A DNA stretch of 8,803 nucleotides from Candidatus Krumholzibacteriota bacterium (GCA_016932415.1 JAFGCX010000019.1:1-8803); one strand, 5' to 3'. Positions 1-6,744 are shown, counted from the first letter of the stretch. Numbers and translations are program-made. Notes: generated from the letters alone by a model not told the origin.

Positions 1-79
1 AGGATGGATTAGAAGCTAAAGCAGCTTAAAAGAGGTGACCGTGGATGCAGAGAAAAATCTCATACACAACATTTGACAG

Positions 80-115
80 TATCTCGCCCGGCGGCCCGGG
101 GCGGCGATATTTTTC
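80..115 (+). terminator. Terminator-like hairpin 1 of a tandem pair
   Basis: A GC-rich imperfect hairpin (TATC, one bulge, CGCCC on the left; GGGCG, then GATA on the right) is followed by TTTTTCTTT. This is the layout of a Rho-independent terminator read on the plus strand. It probably ends a gene lying left of the window. A possible last few codons of that gene end in TAA at 27-29, reading D-G-L-E-A-K-A-A, but this is too short to call. Confidence 0.5.
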
Positions 116-147
116 TTTCATTTGGACAAGCGCCCGGAGTATTATTG

Positions 148-175
148 AAGCGCCCGTCAGGGGCGTTTTATTTTA
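148..175 (+). terminator. Terminator-like hairpin 2, directly before the sigma gene
   Basis: AAGCGCCC and GGGCGTTT form a stem around the loop GTCAG and are followed by TTTATTTTATT, which fits an intrinsic terminator on the plus strand. It ends where the longest sigma-factor reading frame begins (TTG at 176). It is either a second stop for upstream transcription or an attenuator in the sigma operon leader. The sequence cannot separate these. Confidence 0.6.
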
Positions 176-802
176 TTGAATAATATCGGCCATTGTCTTG
201 TATCTATAAGTGAGAGTGAATTGGAAAGAACAACGGAGATATCCAGAGAGACCCTGCTTGAGTGGAAAAAGGGTAACGTCAGGGCGTTCGAGGAGATCGT
301 GACTGTGACGAGACAACGAGCCTATTCTTTCGCGCTCGGACTTGTGGGCAACAGCGAGGACGCGCGCGACCTTTCCCAGGAAGCGTTCATCGCGGCGCAC
401 AATGCCCGCAAGAGCTTCGACGCCGATAAACCCTTTTTCCCGTGGTTTTACAGGATACTGAGGAATCGTTGCCTCAATTTTATCCGCAGCAGGGCGAGAA
501 AAAGGGAAATATCGATGGATATCCTTATCGAAAAGGCAAGCACCGAGGCTTCTCCAGACACCAGCATGATCAGGAAGGAGAACGCCGAAGCGCTGTGGAA
601 GGGTCTCTTCGCCCTGTCGGAAGAGCACAGGGAGGTTATGGTCCTGCGCTGCTTTTACGACCTGTCGTACAGGGAGATATCGGAGACTCTCGTGATTTCC
701 GAGGGAACTGTCATGTCGCGCCTCTTCTATGCCAGGAAGGCTCTCTATGGCATTTTGAAGGACAGGTTTGACGAGTCCCAGATGGAAGGGGATGATGCGT
801 GA
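176..802 (+). CDS. ECF-type RNA polymerase sigma factor (sigma-70 family)
   Basis: Directs RNA polymerase to a dedicated promoter set, in the cytoplasm, normally under control of the anti-sigma factor encoded next. The 208-residue frame has sigma region 2 at about 36-110, including D-A-R-D-L-S-Q-E-A-F (62-71) and the W-F-Y-R-I-L-R-N-R motif (90-98). An acidic linker follows, then region 4 at about 139-195 with its helix-turn-helix (L-S-Y-R-E-I-S through the R-L-F-Y-A-R-K segment). There is no region 1 or 3, as is usual for ECF factors. The start is uncertain. TTG 176 abuts a terminator U-tract and has only a distant AGGGG. TTG 221 would give 193 residues and still contain all of region 2, but its ribosome site is also poor. 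The 3' end overlaps the anti-sigma gene. The specific ECF subgroup and the signal are not recognisable. Confidence 0.93.
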   Translation: MNNIGHCLVSISESELERTTEISRETLLEWKKGNVRAFEEIVTVTRQRAYSFALGLVGNSEDARDLSQEAFIAAHNARKSFDADKPFFPWFYRILRNRCLNFIRSRARKREISMDILIEKASTEASPDTSMIRKENAEALWKGLFALSEEHREVMVLRCFYDLSYREISETLVISEGTVMSRLFYARKALYGILKDRFDESQMEGDDA

Positions 803-1236
803 TGGGTTGTGAACGGATGGAAACGGATGGAATGCGTTATCTCGATGGCGAGATGTCGCTTCAGGAAAAATCGGAATTCGAAAAACATCTCGATTCCTGC
901 CGGGCGTGCAGGGAAGCTGTCGCCCAGATGAACAGGCTCGGGATACTTACCCGCGGGGTCGTCATCAAGGACCCGCGGGACTCGTTCTGGGACGGATACT
1001 GGAAGTCGATCTACAGGAGGATCGAGAGAAAGACCGCGTGGATATTCATACTGCTCGGCGGTATCCTCATCATCCTTTACGAATTGTACAGAGCGGTGAG
1101 GGACATGGGCGAGTTGACAATCTCGAAGATCGCTATTATTCTCCTGCTGACAGGGCTTGCCATACTGCTGGCCTCTGTCGTGCGCGAAAGGATACACCAG
1201 CGGAAGGTCGACAGGTACAGGGATATCAAGAGGTAG
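799..1236 (+). CDS. Zinc-binding membrane anti-sigma factor
   Basis: Probably holds the ECF sigma factor inactive at the cytoplasmic membrane until a signal arrives. The N-terminal ZAS-type zinc-finger domain is plain: C4, then H30-x3-C34-x2-C37, preceded by the typical Y-L-D-G-E stretch. Two hydrophobic helices follow at about 80-97 and 109-128, joined by a loop of only about 11 residues, and the tail is basic. There is thus no periplasmic sensor domain, so the signal would have to be sensed in the membrane, by the zinc site or by a partner. Length is 145 residues. GTG 799 overlaps the sigma stop by four bases (GTGA) and lies 7 bases after AGGGG; ATG 802 is an equally possible start one codon later. 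The overlap implies translational coupling with the sigma gene. The pairing of the two genes makes the call strong. Confidence 0.9.
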   Translation: MMGCERMETDGMRYLDGEMSLQEKSEFEKHLDSCRACREAVAQMNRLGILTRGVVIKDPRDSFWDGYWKSIYRRIERKTAWIFILLGGILIILYELYRAVRDMGELTISKIAIILLLTGLAILLASVVRERIHQRKVDRYRDIKR

Positions 1237-1265
1237 CGGCGGCCTGGCGCTGAAGGGAATCAAAG

Positions 1266-1586
1266 ATGATAATAGTCACTCTGGAAACGGTACCGGGCAG
1301 GAAGATCGTGGAGACCCTCGGCCTCGTGCGGGGGAATACGATCCGGGCGCGCAATATCGGCAGGGATATCCTGGCTGTAATGAGGAATATCGTCGGCGGC
1401 GAGATCGTCGAATACACCAAGATGATAGCCGAATCGCGCGAACAGGCCCTCGACAGGATGCTCGACGAGGCCAAGGCTCTCGGTGCCGACGCCGTCGTGG
1501 GATTCAGGTTCACCACTTCCTCGATGATGGACGGGGCGGCCGAACTGCTCGCCTACGGGACCGCTGTAAGGACAGAGGCTCTCTGA
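1266..1586 (+). CDS. YbjQ-family protein (UPF0145)
   Basis: A 106-residue protein that matches the small YbjQ/UPF0145 family in length and pattern: the opening V-T-L-E-T-V-P-G-R segment, the central R-N-I-V-G-G-E-I-x-E-Y motif, and the late E-A-K-A-L-G-A-D-A-V-V-G-F-R-F segment. The family is often described as a putative heavy-metal-binding domain, but its biological role is not established, so no reaction is assigned. No signal peptide or membrane segment is present, which points to the cytoplasm. The ATG lies 7 bases after GAAGGGA, a good ribosome site. It follows the anti-sigma gene after 29 bases and its TGA shares one base with the next ATG (TGATG). It is therefore almost certainly in the sigma operon, and a stress-linked role is an inference from that context only. 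Confidence 0.87.
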   Translation: MIIVTLETVPGRKIVETLGLVRGNTIRARNIGRDILAVMRNIVGGEIVEYTKMIAESREQALDRMLDEAKALGADAVVGFRFTTSSMMDGAAELLAYGTAVRTEAL

Positions 1587-2461
1587 TGAAACTTGGCCGT
1601 TTTACGCTCAAGGCTATCGAAACAGGGCATTTCCGCCTCGACGGCGGAGCGATGTTCGGGGTCGTTCCGAGGGTGCTCTGGGAGAAGACCGACCCTGCCG
1701 ACGCTGACAACCGGATCTCGATGCATATGAGAGCGCTCTATGTCGAGGGGGACGGGCGCAGGGCGCTCGTCGACAGCGGCGCGGGGACTAAGCTCGGCGA
1801 GAAGATGCTGAAGAACTATCTGATCGAATGCCTGCCGGTCAGAGATGTCCTTAAGGCCAGCGGTATCGATCCCGACGCGATAACAGATGTCATCGCGACT
1901 CACCTTCATTTCGACCATGCCGGCGGATATACATATTTCGACGAAGAAGGGAGACCGGCTCTCTCATTTCCAGACGCCGTCCACTACATACAGAAACGGC
2001 AGTGGGATGCCGCCCTCAATCCGAACGAAAAGGACAGGGCGAGCTTTTTCCCCGAGAATTTCCTCCCGATCGCCGATCTTGGCAGGCTCAAGCTTCTGGA
2101 TGGCGAGGCGGAGATATTTCCCGGCGTGACAGTGCTGCCGGTCGACGGACATACCGACGGTCAGCAGGTCGTGCTCATCGAGACCGGTGAAGGATCGCTC
2201 CTCTATTGCGGAGACCTAATCCCGCTTGCCAGCCATGTAAATCTTCCGTACATAATGGCTTACGACCACCACCCACTTCAGACTCTCGGGGAGAAGAAGG
2301 AACTCCTCGGCAGGGCGGCAGACGGGGACTGGATCCTCTTTTTCGAGCATGATCCGAAGATCGCCGCGTGCAGGGTGAGAAGAAACGAAAAGGGAAGGTT
2401 CGAGATCTACGATACCGGCTTATTTCAGGAAGAGATACCTGACGAGCAGGTAGGCGCTTGA
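1586..2461 (+). CDS. Metallo-beta-lactamase-fold hydrolase
   Basis: A two-metal hydrolase of the MBL fold, 291 residues. The metal ligands are all visible: H106-x-H108-x-D110-H111 in the T-H-L-H-F-D-H-A-G-G motif, H189 in D-G-H-T-D-G, D210 in C-G-D-L, and H255 in F-F-E-H-D. Overall pattern and size recall the lactonase / YtnP-like branch (H-x-H-x-D-H, H, D, H) rather than true beta-lactamases, but the substrate cannot be read from the sequence. There is no signal peptide, so it is cytoplasmic. ATG 1586 is chosen because it overlaps the YbjQ stop by one base. The same frame stays open further upstream, but that part runs over the YbjQ gene and lacks family features. It is the last gene of the sigma operon. 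Its final 42 bases overlap the end of the convergent transporter gene, and no terminator was seen between them. Confidence 0.92.
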   Translation: MKLGRFTLKAIETGHFRLDGGAMFGVVPRVLWEKTDPADADNRISMHMRALYVEGDGRRALVDSGAGTKLGEKMLKNYLIECLPVRDVLKASGIDPDAITDVIATHLHFDHAGGYTYFDEEGRPALSFPDAVHYIQKRQWDAALNPNEKDRASFFPENFLPIADLGRLKLLDGEAEIFPGVTVLPVDGHTDGQQVVLIETGEGSLLYCGDLIPLASHVNLPYIMAYDHHPLQTLGEKKELLGRAADGDWILFFEHDPKIAACRVRRNEKGRFEIYDTGLFQEEIPDEQVGA

Positions 2462-3748
2462 GATCACGATCGAGACGATCATCAACGGGAATCCATACCT
2501 TAAATAATTCTTGAAATTAAGGGGGCTGCTCGTCTTCTCGCTGAAGCCGGCTATGACGACGTTGGCCGAGGCTCCGACGAGAGTCCCGTTTCCACCCATG
2601 CAGGCTCCCAGGGCGAGCGCCCACCAGAGCGGCTGGGACTGCTTTATATAATAGAGCGCGTACGCCGCCTCATCGAGCCCGTCGACGTTGGGGAAGAGGG
2701 CGATGCTGATCTTTGCCAGCAGCGGGATCATCGCCGCGACGAACGGTATGTTGTCGAGGAATGAAGAGGCGATAGCCGAGACCCAGAGGATGCAGAGGCT
2801 CAGGACGATGAGATTGCCGCTGATCGAAAGGACGCCGTTGGCGAGCTTCTCGAGCAGCCCGACCTTCTCGAGCCCCCCGACGAGGACGAAGAGGCCGATG
2901 AAGAAGAAAAGAGTCGTCCATTCTATCTCCTCGAACCTTTTCTCTATATCCGTCCCGCTCCAGACGAGAAGAGCCGAACCGCCTGCCATCGCGACGGTCG
3001 CCGGCTTGAGGCCAAGATAGTCGTGAATTATGAATCCCGCCATCGTTACCCCAAGGATTATCATCGAACGGACGAGAAGTTTCCTGTCCTTTATCACCTT
3101 CGTCTCGTCCATCCCCTCGATCACCTTCTTGAAATCGACGAACTCGACTTTGAGATCTTTCCTGAAAAGGACTCTCAGCAGGAGTAGTGTCACGGCCAGG
3201 ACTATCACTACTACCGGGCCGAGATTGACGAGAAAATCGAGGAAAGTGAGATCGGTGGCGCTGCCGATCAGTATGTTCGGGGGATCACCGATCAACGTCG
3301 CAGTTCCCCCGATGTTGGAGGCGAGGATCTCGGCGACGAGAAAGGGGAATGGGCTGATATCGAGCATCTCGGCGATCAGTATCGTTATCGGAGCTATCAG
3401 AAGAACGGTTGTCACGTTGTCGAGAAGGGCGGAGGCGACCGCGGTGAAGATCGAGAACCAGAGGAGTATCTTCCAGCTGTCGCCCTCGGTCTTTTTCGTG
3501 ATGACGATCGCGATATAGGTGAATACGCCGGTCTCCTTTATGACGCTGATCAGGAGCATCATCCCGATCAGCAGCCCGATCGTATTGAAGTCGATATAAC
3601 TGAAAGCCTCTTTCTGGGTGAGGACGTGAAAGATCACGACGAGCGCCGCGCCGAGCAGCGCGATCTTCGTCCTGTGGATCCTCTCGGAGATTATAAGGCC
3701 GTAGGCGATAACGAAGACTGAAAGAGCTATAATCGTTTGCGTCGTCAC
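2420..3748 (-). CDS. ArsB/NhaD-family ion transporter (ion transporter superfamily)
   Basis: A 442-residue integral inner-membrane transporter with about 11-12 hydrophobic helices. It has the internal duplication typical of the ArsB/NhaD group. The first half carries D110-N111-V-T-T and G-G-T-A-T-L-I-G-D-P-P-N-I at 147-159. The second half carries the matching D332-N333-I-P-F and G-N-G-T-L-V-G-A-S-A-N-V at 386-397. A hydrophilic loop at about 196-226 separates the halves. Family members exchange Na+ for H+ or move anions such as arsenite or carboxylates; the substrate here is not decidable. The start is GTG 3748, whose GTGA overlaps the stop of the CBS-domain gene by four bases, so translation is probably coupled. 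It is the last gene of the EIIA-CBS-transporter set. Its 3' end overlaps the convergent hydrolase gene by 42 bases. Confidence 0.92.
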   Translation of the reverse strand: MTTQTIIALSVFVIAYGLIISERIHRTKIALLGAALVVIFHVLTQKEAFSYIDFNTIGLLIGMMLLISVIKETGVFTYIAIVITKKTEGDSWKILLWFSIFTAVASALLDNVTTVLLIAPITILIAEMLDISPFPFLVAEILASNIGGTATLIGDPPNILIGSATDLTFLDFLVNLGPVVVIVLAVTLLLLRVLFRKDLKVEFVDFKKVIEGMDETKVIKDRKLLVRSMIILGVTMAGFIIHDYLGLKPATVAMAGGSALLVWSGTDIEKRFEEIEWTTLFFFIGLFVLVGGLEKVGLLEKLANGVLSISGNLIVLSLCILWVSAIASSFLDNIPFVAAMIPLLAKISIALFPNVDGLDEAAYALYYIKQSQPLWWALALGACMGGNGTLVGASANVVIAGFSEKTSSPLNFKNYLRYGFPLMIVSIVISSAYLLVRYLFLK

Positions 3749-4200
3749 TTCTCTTCATCCATATCGTATATGGCCCTGCAGACATCGTTCTGGCTGATCA
3801 TGCCGACCAGGCGTCCGCCGCTCAGGACGGGGATGCGCGGAAGGTTGTGCTTGTGAAGGACGGCGGCGGCTTTCATCACGCTGTCGCTGACGTCGAGGAC
3901 GGTGACGTCCACGCGCATCAGGTCCTCGGCGACAAAGAGCATTTCCTCGACCGAGAAGGAGTCTTTTTCCAGGGCGCCGAAATTATGTATGAAGTCGACG
4001 CTTCTTATCATGTCTATATATTCGGGGAGAAAGATCAGGATGAAATCGTCGATTGTTATGATCCCGGCAAGCGAGCCGTCCTCCTCGACGACCGGAAGGA
4101 CCGATTCACCCGACTCGAAGAAAGCCCTGGCGACTTCCTTGAGGGGAGCGTCGGGGGAGAGCCTTCGAAAATCCTCCCTGATATATTTTCCTATGTTCAA
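3745..4200 (-). CDS. Two-CBS-domain protein
   Basis: A 151-residue cytoplasmic protein consisting almost entirely of two CBS domains, about residues 1-58 (with L-P-V-V-E-E-D-G-S-L-A-G-I-I-T) and 92-148 (with R-I-P-V-L-S-G-G-R-L-V-G-M-I-S). A Bateman pair like this usually binds adenine nucleotides and tunes a partner protein. The start is TTG 4200: AAGGAG lies about six bases before it, the best ribosome site in this operon, and the residues from there match the start of a CBS repeat. It begins 26 bases after the EIIA-like gene and its stop overlaps the transporter start by four bases. The likely partner is therefore the transporter. Regulation of transport by nucleotide binding is an inference from this layout. 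Confidence 0.9.
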   Translation of the reverse strand: MNIGKYIREDFRRLSPDAPLKEVARAFFESGESVLPVVEEDGSLAGIITIDDFILIFLPEYIDMIRSVDFIHNFGALEKDSFSVEEMLFVAEDLMRVDVTVLDVSDSVMKAAAVLHKHNLPRIPVLSGGRLVGMISQNDVCRAIYDMDEEK

Positions 4201-4226
4201 CGCTTCTCCTTCTGCCTGTTAAAGGC

Positions 4227-4691
4227 TCAGAGATACTTCTTCTCGGCCTTTTCGACCAGGTCGAAGAATTCCTTCTCGTTGCCGCATTCGGCGAGGGCGA
4301 GCCGTAATTCCTCATGCTTGACAAGGCGGGAGATCCCGGCCAGCGCCTTGATATGCGGTCCGGAGACGTCGAGGGGGGAGACGAGGATGAAGAATATCTT
4401 CGCCTTCTCGCCGTCGATCGAGTCGAAGTCGATACCGCCGCGGGAGAGTCCGAACCCTACGTATAATTTATCGACCGCGGGGGTCTTGGCATGCGGCACG
4501 GCAAGTCCCATTCCGATCCCCGTGCTCTGCTTCGATTCGCGGTTTTTCAGCGCTTCGAGTATTTCCGCCCGGGCTTTCAGTTTGTATGCCGCGCAGAGGA
4601 GGTCGACGAGCTCTTCAAGGGCGTCGTCCTTGTCCGCCGCGGCGAGATCGAGGGAGATAGCCGATTTTTTTATATCTTTTGAAAGTCTCAT
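4227..4691 (-). CDS. PTS EIIA domain protein (fructose/nitrogen type)
   Basis: A 154-residue single-domain protein of the PTS EIIA type 2 family, which includes fructose/mannitol EIIA and EIIA-Ntr. The phospho-accepting histidine is H67 in the signature G-L-A-V-P-H-A, and the second conserved histidine is H113 in the S-x-x-x-x-S-G-P-H segment. No membrane EIIB/EIIC partner, EI or HPr lies in the window, so a regulatory role like that of EIIA-Ntr is more likely than sugar uptake. The ATG is preceded by AAAGGA about 9 bases upstream, inside a region that can form hairpins. It is first of three closely packed genes with the CBS protein and the transporter. EIIA-Ntr proteins are known to affect ion (K+) transport in enteric bacteria. 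Control of this transporter is inferred by analogy. Confidence 0.9.
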   Translation of the reverse strand: MRLSKDIKKSAISLDLAAADKDDALEELVDLLCAAYKLKARAEILEALKNRESKQSTGIGMGLAVPHAKTPAVDKLYVGFGLSRGGIDFDSIDGEKAKIFFILVSPLDVSGPHIKALAGISRLVKHEELRLALAECGNEKEFFDLVEKAEKKYL

Positions 4692-4698
4692 TCTGTCA

Positions 4699-4720
4699 CG
4701 TCCTTTTCGAGGACGAAAAG
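4699..4720 (-). promoter_or_regulatory. Overlapping hairpins over the EIIA ribosome site
   Basis: Read on the minus strand, CTTTTCG and CGAAAAG (4720-4714 and 4709-4703) form a perfect 7-bp stem with a four-base loop. CGTCC and GGACG (4715-4711 and 4703-4699) form a second, competing 5-bp stem. Both 3' arms include part of AAAAGGA, the ribosome site of the EIIA gene. No U-tract follows, so this is not a terminator. It could limit translation initiation. If transcription starts near 4714, only the second stem would be complete. Confidence 0.4.
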
Positions 4721-4750
4721 TTAATAGAATATATGATCGATGTCAATCAA
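4721..4750 (-). promoter_or_regulatory. Possible promoter for the EIIA-CBS-transporter genes
   Basis: In the 100-base gap before the EIIA-like gene, the minus strand has TTGATT (4750-4745) and TATTAA (4726-4721), 18 bases apart, each matching four of six consensus bases. A perfect TTGACA also occurs here (4746-4741), but at poor spacing (14) to the same -10. The stretch is locally AT-rich compared with its surroundings. No terminator with a U-tract was found after the barrel gene, so read-through is also possible. Confidence 0.35.
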
Positions 4751-4791
4751 TTACCGGTTTTTCTGCCGGCCCGCTGCCTCGGCGAAGGCCG

Positions 4792-5481
4792 CTACCAGAG
4801 CCTGAAGCCGGCCGTGAGATAGAAGAAGACCCCGCTGTAATTGAGAGTCACTATTTCGCCGGTCTCTGCGTGGGTAGCTATGTCCTTGAACTTGTTCTCC
4901 ATTTCGGTGATCTTCGCGTTTCTGTATCCGAACATCAGTCCGACCTCTACCGGGTTCAGGAAATTCGTCGTTGCTTCGGCGAAGAGGTCCCATCCGTAAT
5001 TGTTCTGCTTGTATTCGAGCAGCCTCGTCGATTCAGTCACCTCGTTCGATCCGTATATCGCTTTGGTGTAGGTGCCCCTCGCTCCGACGTTTATATCGAG
5101 GAGCTTCGGGAACTTGACGACATTCACCGCTCCGCCCATCATATAGACGTTCGCCGGGCACTTGTACATCAGGGTGAAGGTCGTCGCGTCCATGCTCGAA
5201 TCGACCCAGTAGTGTTCATAACCGACCAGGAAAGCTATCCTGTCGAAGACCCATATCCTCCCGTCGAGATAGACCTGGAAGCCGTTGTCGATCGGGGAGA
5301 GGTTGGTGTTATAGACCTGCCGGAGATAAGTGATCTGCGAGTTGATCTCGGACATCGAGAAACTCGCAGTTCCGATCCCTCCCTTCGCCGATATCGATAC
5401 GGGGAAAGGGAGCTTGCCCGCGCTGAGCGTGCCGGATAGAAACAGGACCGCGATCGAAACGAGTAATATCGATTTTTTCAA
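4792..5481 (-). CDS. Outer-membrane beta-barrel-like protein, family not recognised
   Basis: A 229-residue secreted protein. The first 21 residues form a Sec signal peptide: M-K-K, a hydrophobic core, then L-S-A before the likely cleavage site. The mature part consists of alternating polar and hydrophobic/aromatic stretches typical of a small outer-membrane barrel, for example F-Q-V-Y-L-D-G-R-I-W-V-F, V-E-V-G-L-M-F-G-Y and the final F-F-Y-L-T-A-G-F-R-L-W. The terminal aromatic residue fits the sorting signal recognised by the barrel-assembly machinery. I do not recognise a specific family, and it could be a porin-like or purely structural barrel. The start is TTG 5481, supported by AAAGGAG about seven bases before it and by the signal peptide beginning exactly there. 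It lies 42 bases after the aminotransferase gene and may be co-transcribed with it. Confidence 0.8.
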   Translation of the reverse strand: MKKSILLVSIAVLFLSGTLSAGKLPFPVSISAKGGIGTASFSMSEINSQITYLRQVYNTNLSPIDNGFQVYLDGRIWVFDRIAFLVGYEHYWVDSSMDATTFTLMYKCPANVYMMGGAVNVVKFPKLLDINVGARGTYTKAIYGSNEVTESTRLLEYKQNNYGWDLFAEATTNFLNPVEVGLMFGYRNAKITEMENKFKDIATHAETGEIVTLNYSGVFFYLTAGFRLW

Positions 5482-5523
5482 GTTCGGCTCCTTTCAGTCT
5501 CCTGATCGATGGTGGGGCCTCTG

Positions 5524-6675
5524 TCAGAGTCTTTCTTTTTCTTCCAGGTATCTTTCCAGCCGGTCCATCCCCTCGCGGAGGTTCTCGATCGAGTTGGCGT
5601 AGGAGATCCGAAGATGCCCCTCGCCGCTCTCCCCGAAATCTATCCCCGGCGTCAGCGCCACTCCGGTCTTTTCAAGGATATCGAAGGCGAGCCTGTACGA
5701 GTCGGGATCGATATGGTCGGCTTTTACGAATATATAGAAAGCGCCCTTCGGTTCGATCTTGTAATCGAGCCCGAGAGCCGGAAGCCTTTCGAGAAGGAAT
5801 CTCCTTCTCTTGTCGTAAAGGGCGATCATCTCCGCGACTTCCGGGTGCTTTTCTTCCAGGGCGCATATCCCCGCCTTCTGAACGAAGGAGTTGGGGGAGA
5901 TGAAGAAGTTCTGCTGGAGTATCTGCATCTTTCTGAGCGATTTTTCCGGCATGATGATATAGCCGAGCCGCCAGCCGGTCATGGCGAAGAGCTTCGAGAA
6001 GCCGTTCAGCACATATGTGTTATCGGTAAATTCGAGCGACGTGTGCGCCGTCTCGCCATAGACGAGGCCGTGATAGATCTCGTCGCTGACGACGGGGATG
6101 CCGAGCTCGCATATCTCCTTCAGGTCGGAGCCGGGGATGACCGTTCCCATCGGATTGGCGGGGGAGTTTATCATCACTCCCTTTGTCTTTGGACCGACCG
6201 CGCCCTTGATCTCGCCGGCCTTGAGTTGAAAGCCGTTCTCCTCGCGCGTCGATATATACCTCGGGATTCCGCCGAGATAGCGGATGAAATTGGGGTAGCA
6301 GGGATAGCATGGGTTGCCGAGGATGATCTCGTCTCCCGGCGATTCAACAAGGGACGACAGGACAAGGAGAAGGGCGGGAGAGACCCCCATCGTGACAAGG
6401 ACCTGCGAGGGTTTTACCGAAACGGGGTAGTTCCTGTTGTAATAATCGGCTATCGACTCGCGAAATTCGAGTGTACCCCGGCTGTCGGTATAGTGGGTGT
6501 CACCGGCGCGGAGAGATTCCACGCCTGCCTTTATTATATTTTTGGGGGTGGAAAAGTCGGGCTCCCCGATCTCCATGTGTATGATCGATCTTCCCTGTTT
6601 TTCGAGCTCGATCGCCCTTTCGAGGACTTCCATCACGATGAACGGTTTGATTATATCATTATTATGACTGCTCAC
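5524..6675 (-). CDS. Class I/II pyridoxal-phosphate-dependent aminotransferase
   Basis: A 383-residue cytoplasmic enzyme, normal length for a fold-type I aminotransferase of the aspartate/alanine aminotransferase type. It transfers an amino group between an amino acid and a 2-oxo acid. Visible motifs are G-E-P-D-F (37-41), N174 in S-P-A-N-P-M-G, D198 and Y201 in S-D-E-I-Y, and the PLP-binding lysine K228 in N-G-F-S-K. R235-L-G-Y follows, and R356 in H-L-R-I-S-Y-A is the expected carboxylate-binding arginine. All key residues are present, so it should be active. The substrate cannot be set from sequence alone. The start is GTG 6675, with GGAGGG eight bases upstream. It lies 69 bases after the PgeF-type gene, with a promoter-like pair in that gap, and 42 bases before the barrel gene. 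Confidence 0.93.
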   Translation of the reverse strand: MSSHNNDIIKPFIVMEVLERAIELEKQGRSIIHMEIGEPDFSTPKNIIKAGVESLRAGDTHYTDSRGTLEFRESIADYYNRNYPVSVKPSQVLVTMGVSPALLLVLSSLVESPGDEIILGNPCYPCYPNFIRYLGGIPRYISTREENGFQLKAGEIKGAVGPKTKGVMINSPANPMGTVIPGSDLKEICELGIPVVSDEIYHGLVYGETAHTSLEFTDNTYVLNGFSKLFAMTGWRLGYIIMPEKSLRKMQILQQNFFISPNSFVQKAGICALEEKHPEVAEMIALYDKRRRFLLERLPALGLDYKIEPKGAFYIFVKADHIDPDSYRLAFDILEKTGVALTPGIDFGESGEGHLRISYANSIENLREGMDRLERYLEEKERL

Positions 6676-6707
6676 CGGCGCCGCCCTCCATTAATGAACC
6701 ATATATG

Positions 6708-6736
6708 AGGATAAGCAGTTATGGACGTCAAGTCAA
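6708..6736 (-). promoter_or_regulatory. Possible promoter for the aminotransferase gene
   Basis: In the gap before the aminotransferase gene, the minus strand has TTGACT (6736-6731) and TATCCT (6713-6708), exactly 17 bases apart. They match five and four of six consensus bases. Transcription would start near 6701, giving a leader of about 26 bases that contains the GGAGGG ribosome site. It supports a separate start after the PgeF-type gene, without excluding read-through. Confidence 0.4.
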
Positions 6737-6744
6737 ATAGATCG

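Noticed and set aside
45-179. 44-codon plus-strand frame starting at ATG 45 after AGAGGTG
   Set aside because: It contains both terminator-like hairpins, so it would seldom be fully transcribed, and its product resembles nothing known.
1157-1585. Upstream extension of the hydrolase frame
   Set aside because: It lies in another frame across the anti-sigma and YbjQ genes, and its residues show none of the MBL family pattern. The real start is ATG 1586.
4747-4791. Short GC hairpins after the barrel gene as a terminator
   Set aside because: Stems are only four base pairs (GCCT/AGGC and CCGG/CCGG) and no U-tract follows on the minus strand.
3847-5439. 530-codon open frame on the plus strand
   Set aside because: It runs antisense across the CBS, EIIA and barrel genes, which have clear family motifs. 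Its translation is arginine/serine-rich with no domain, as expected from GC-rich codon bias.
5509-6708. 399-codon open frame on the plus strand
   Set aside because: It mirrors the aminotransferase gene, whose catalytic residues are all present on the other strand. It shows no domain of its own.
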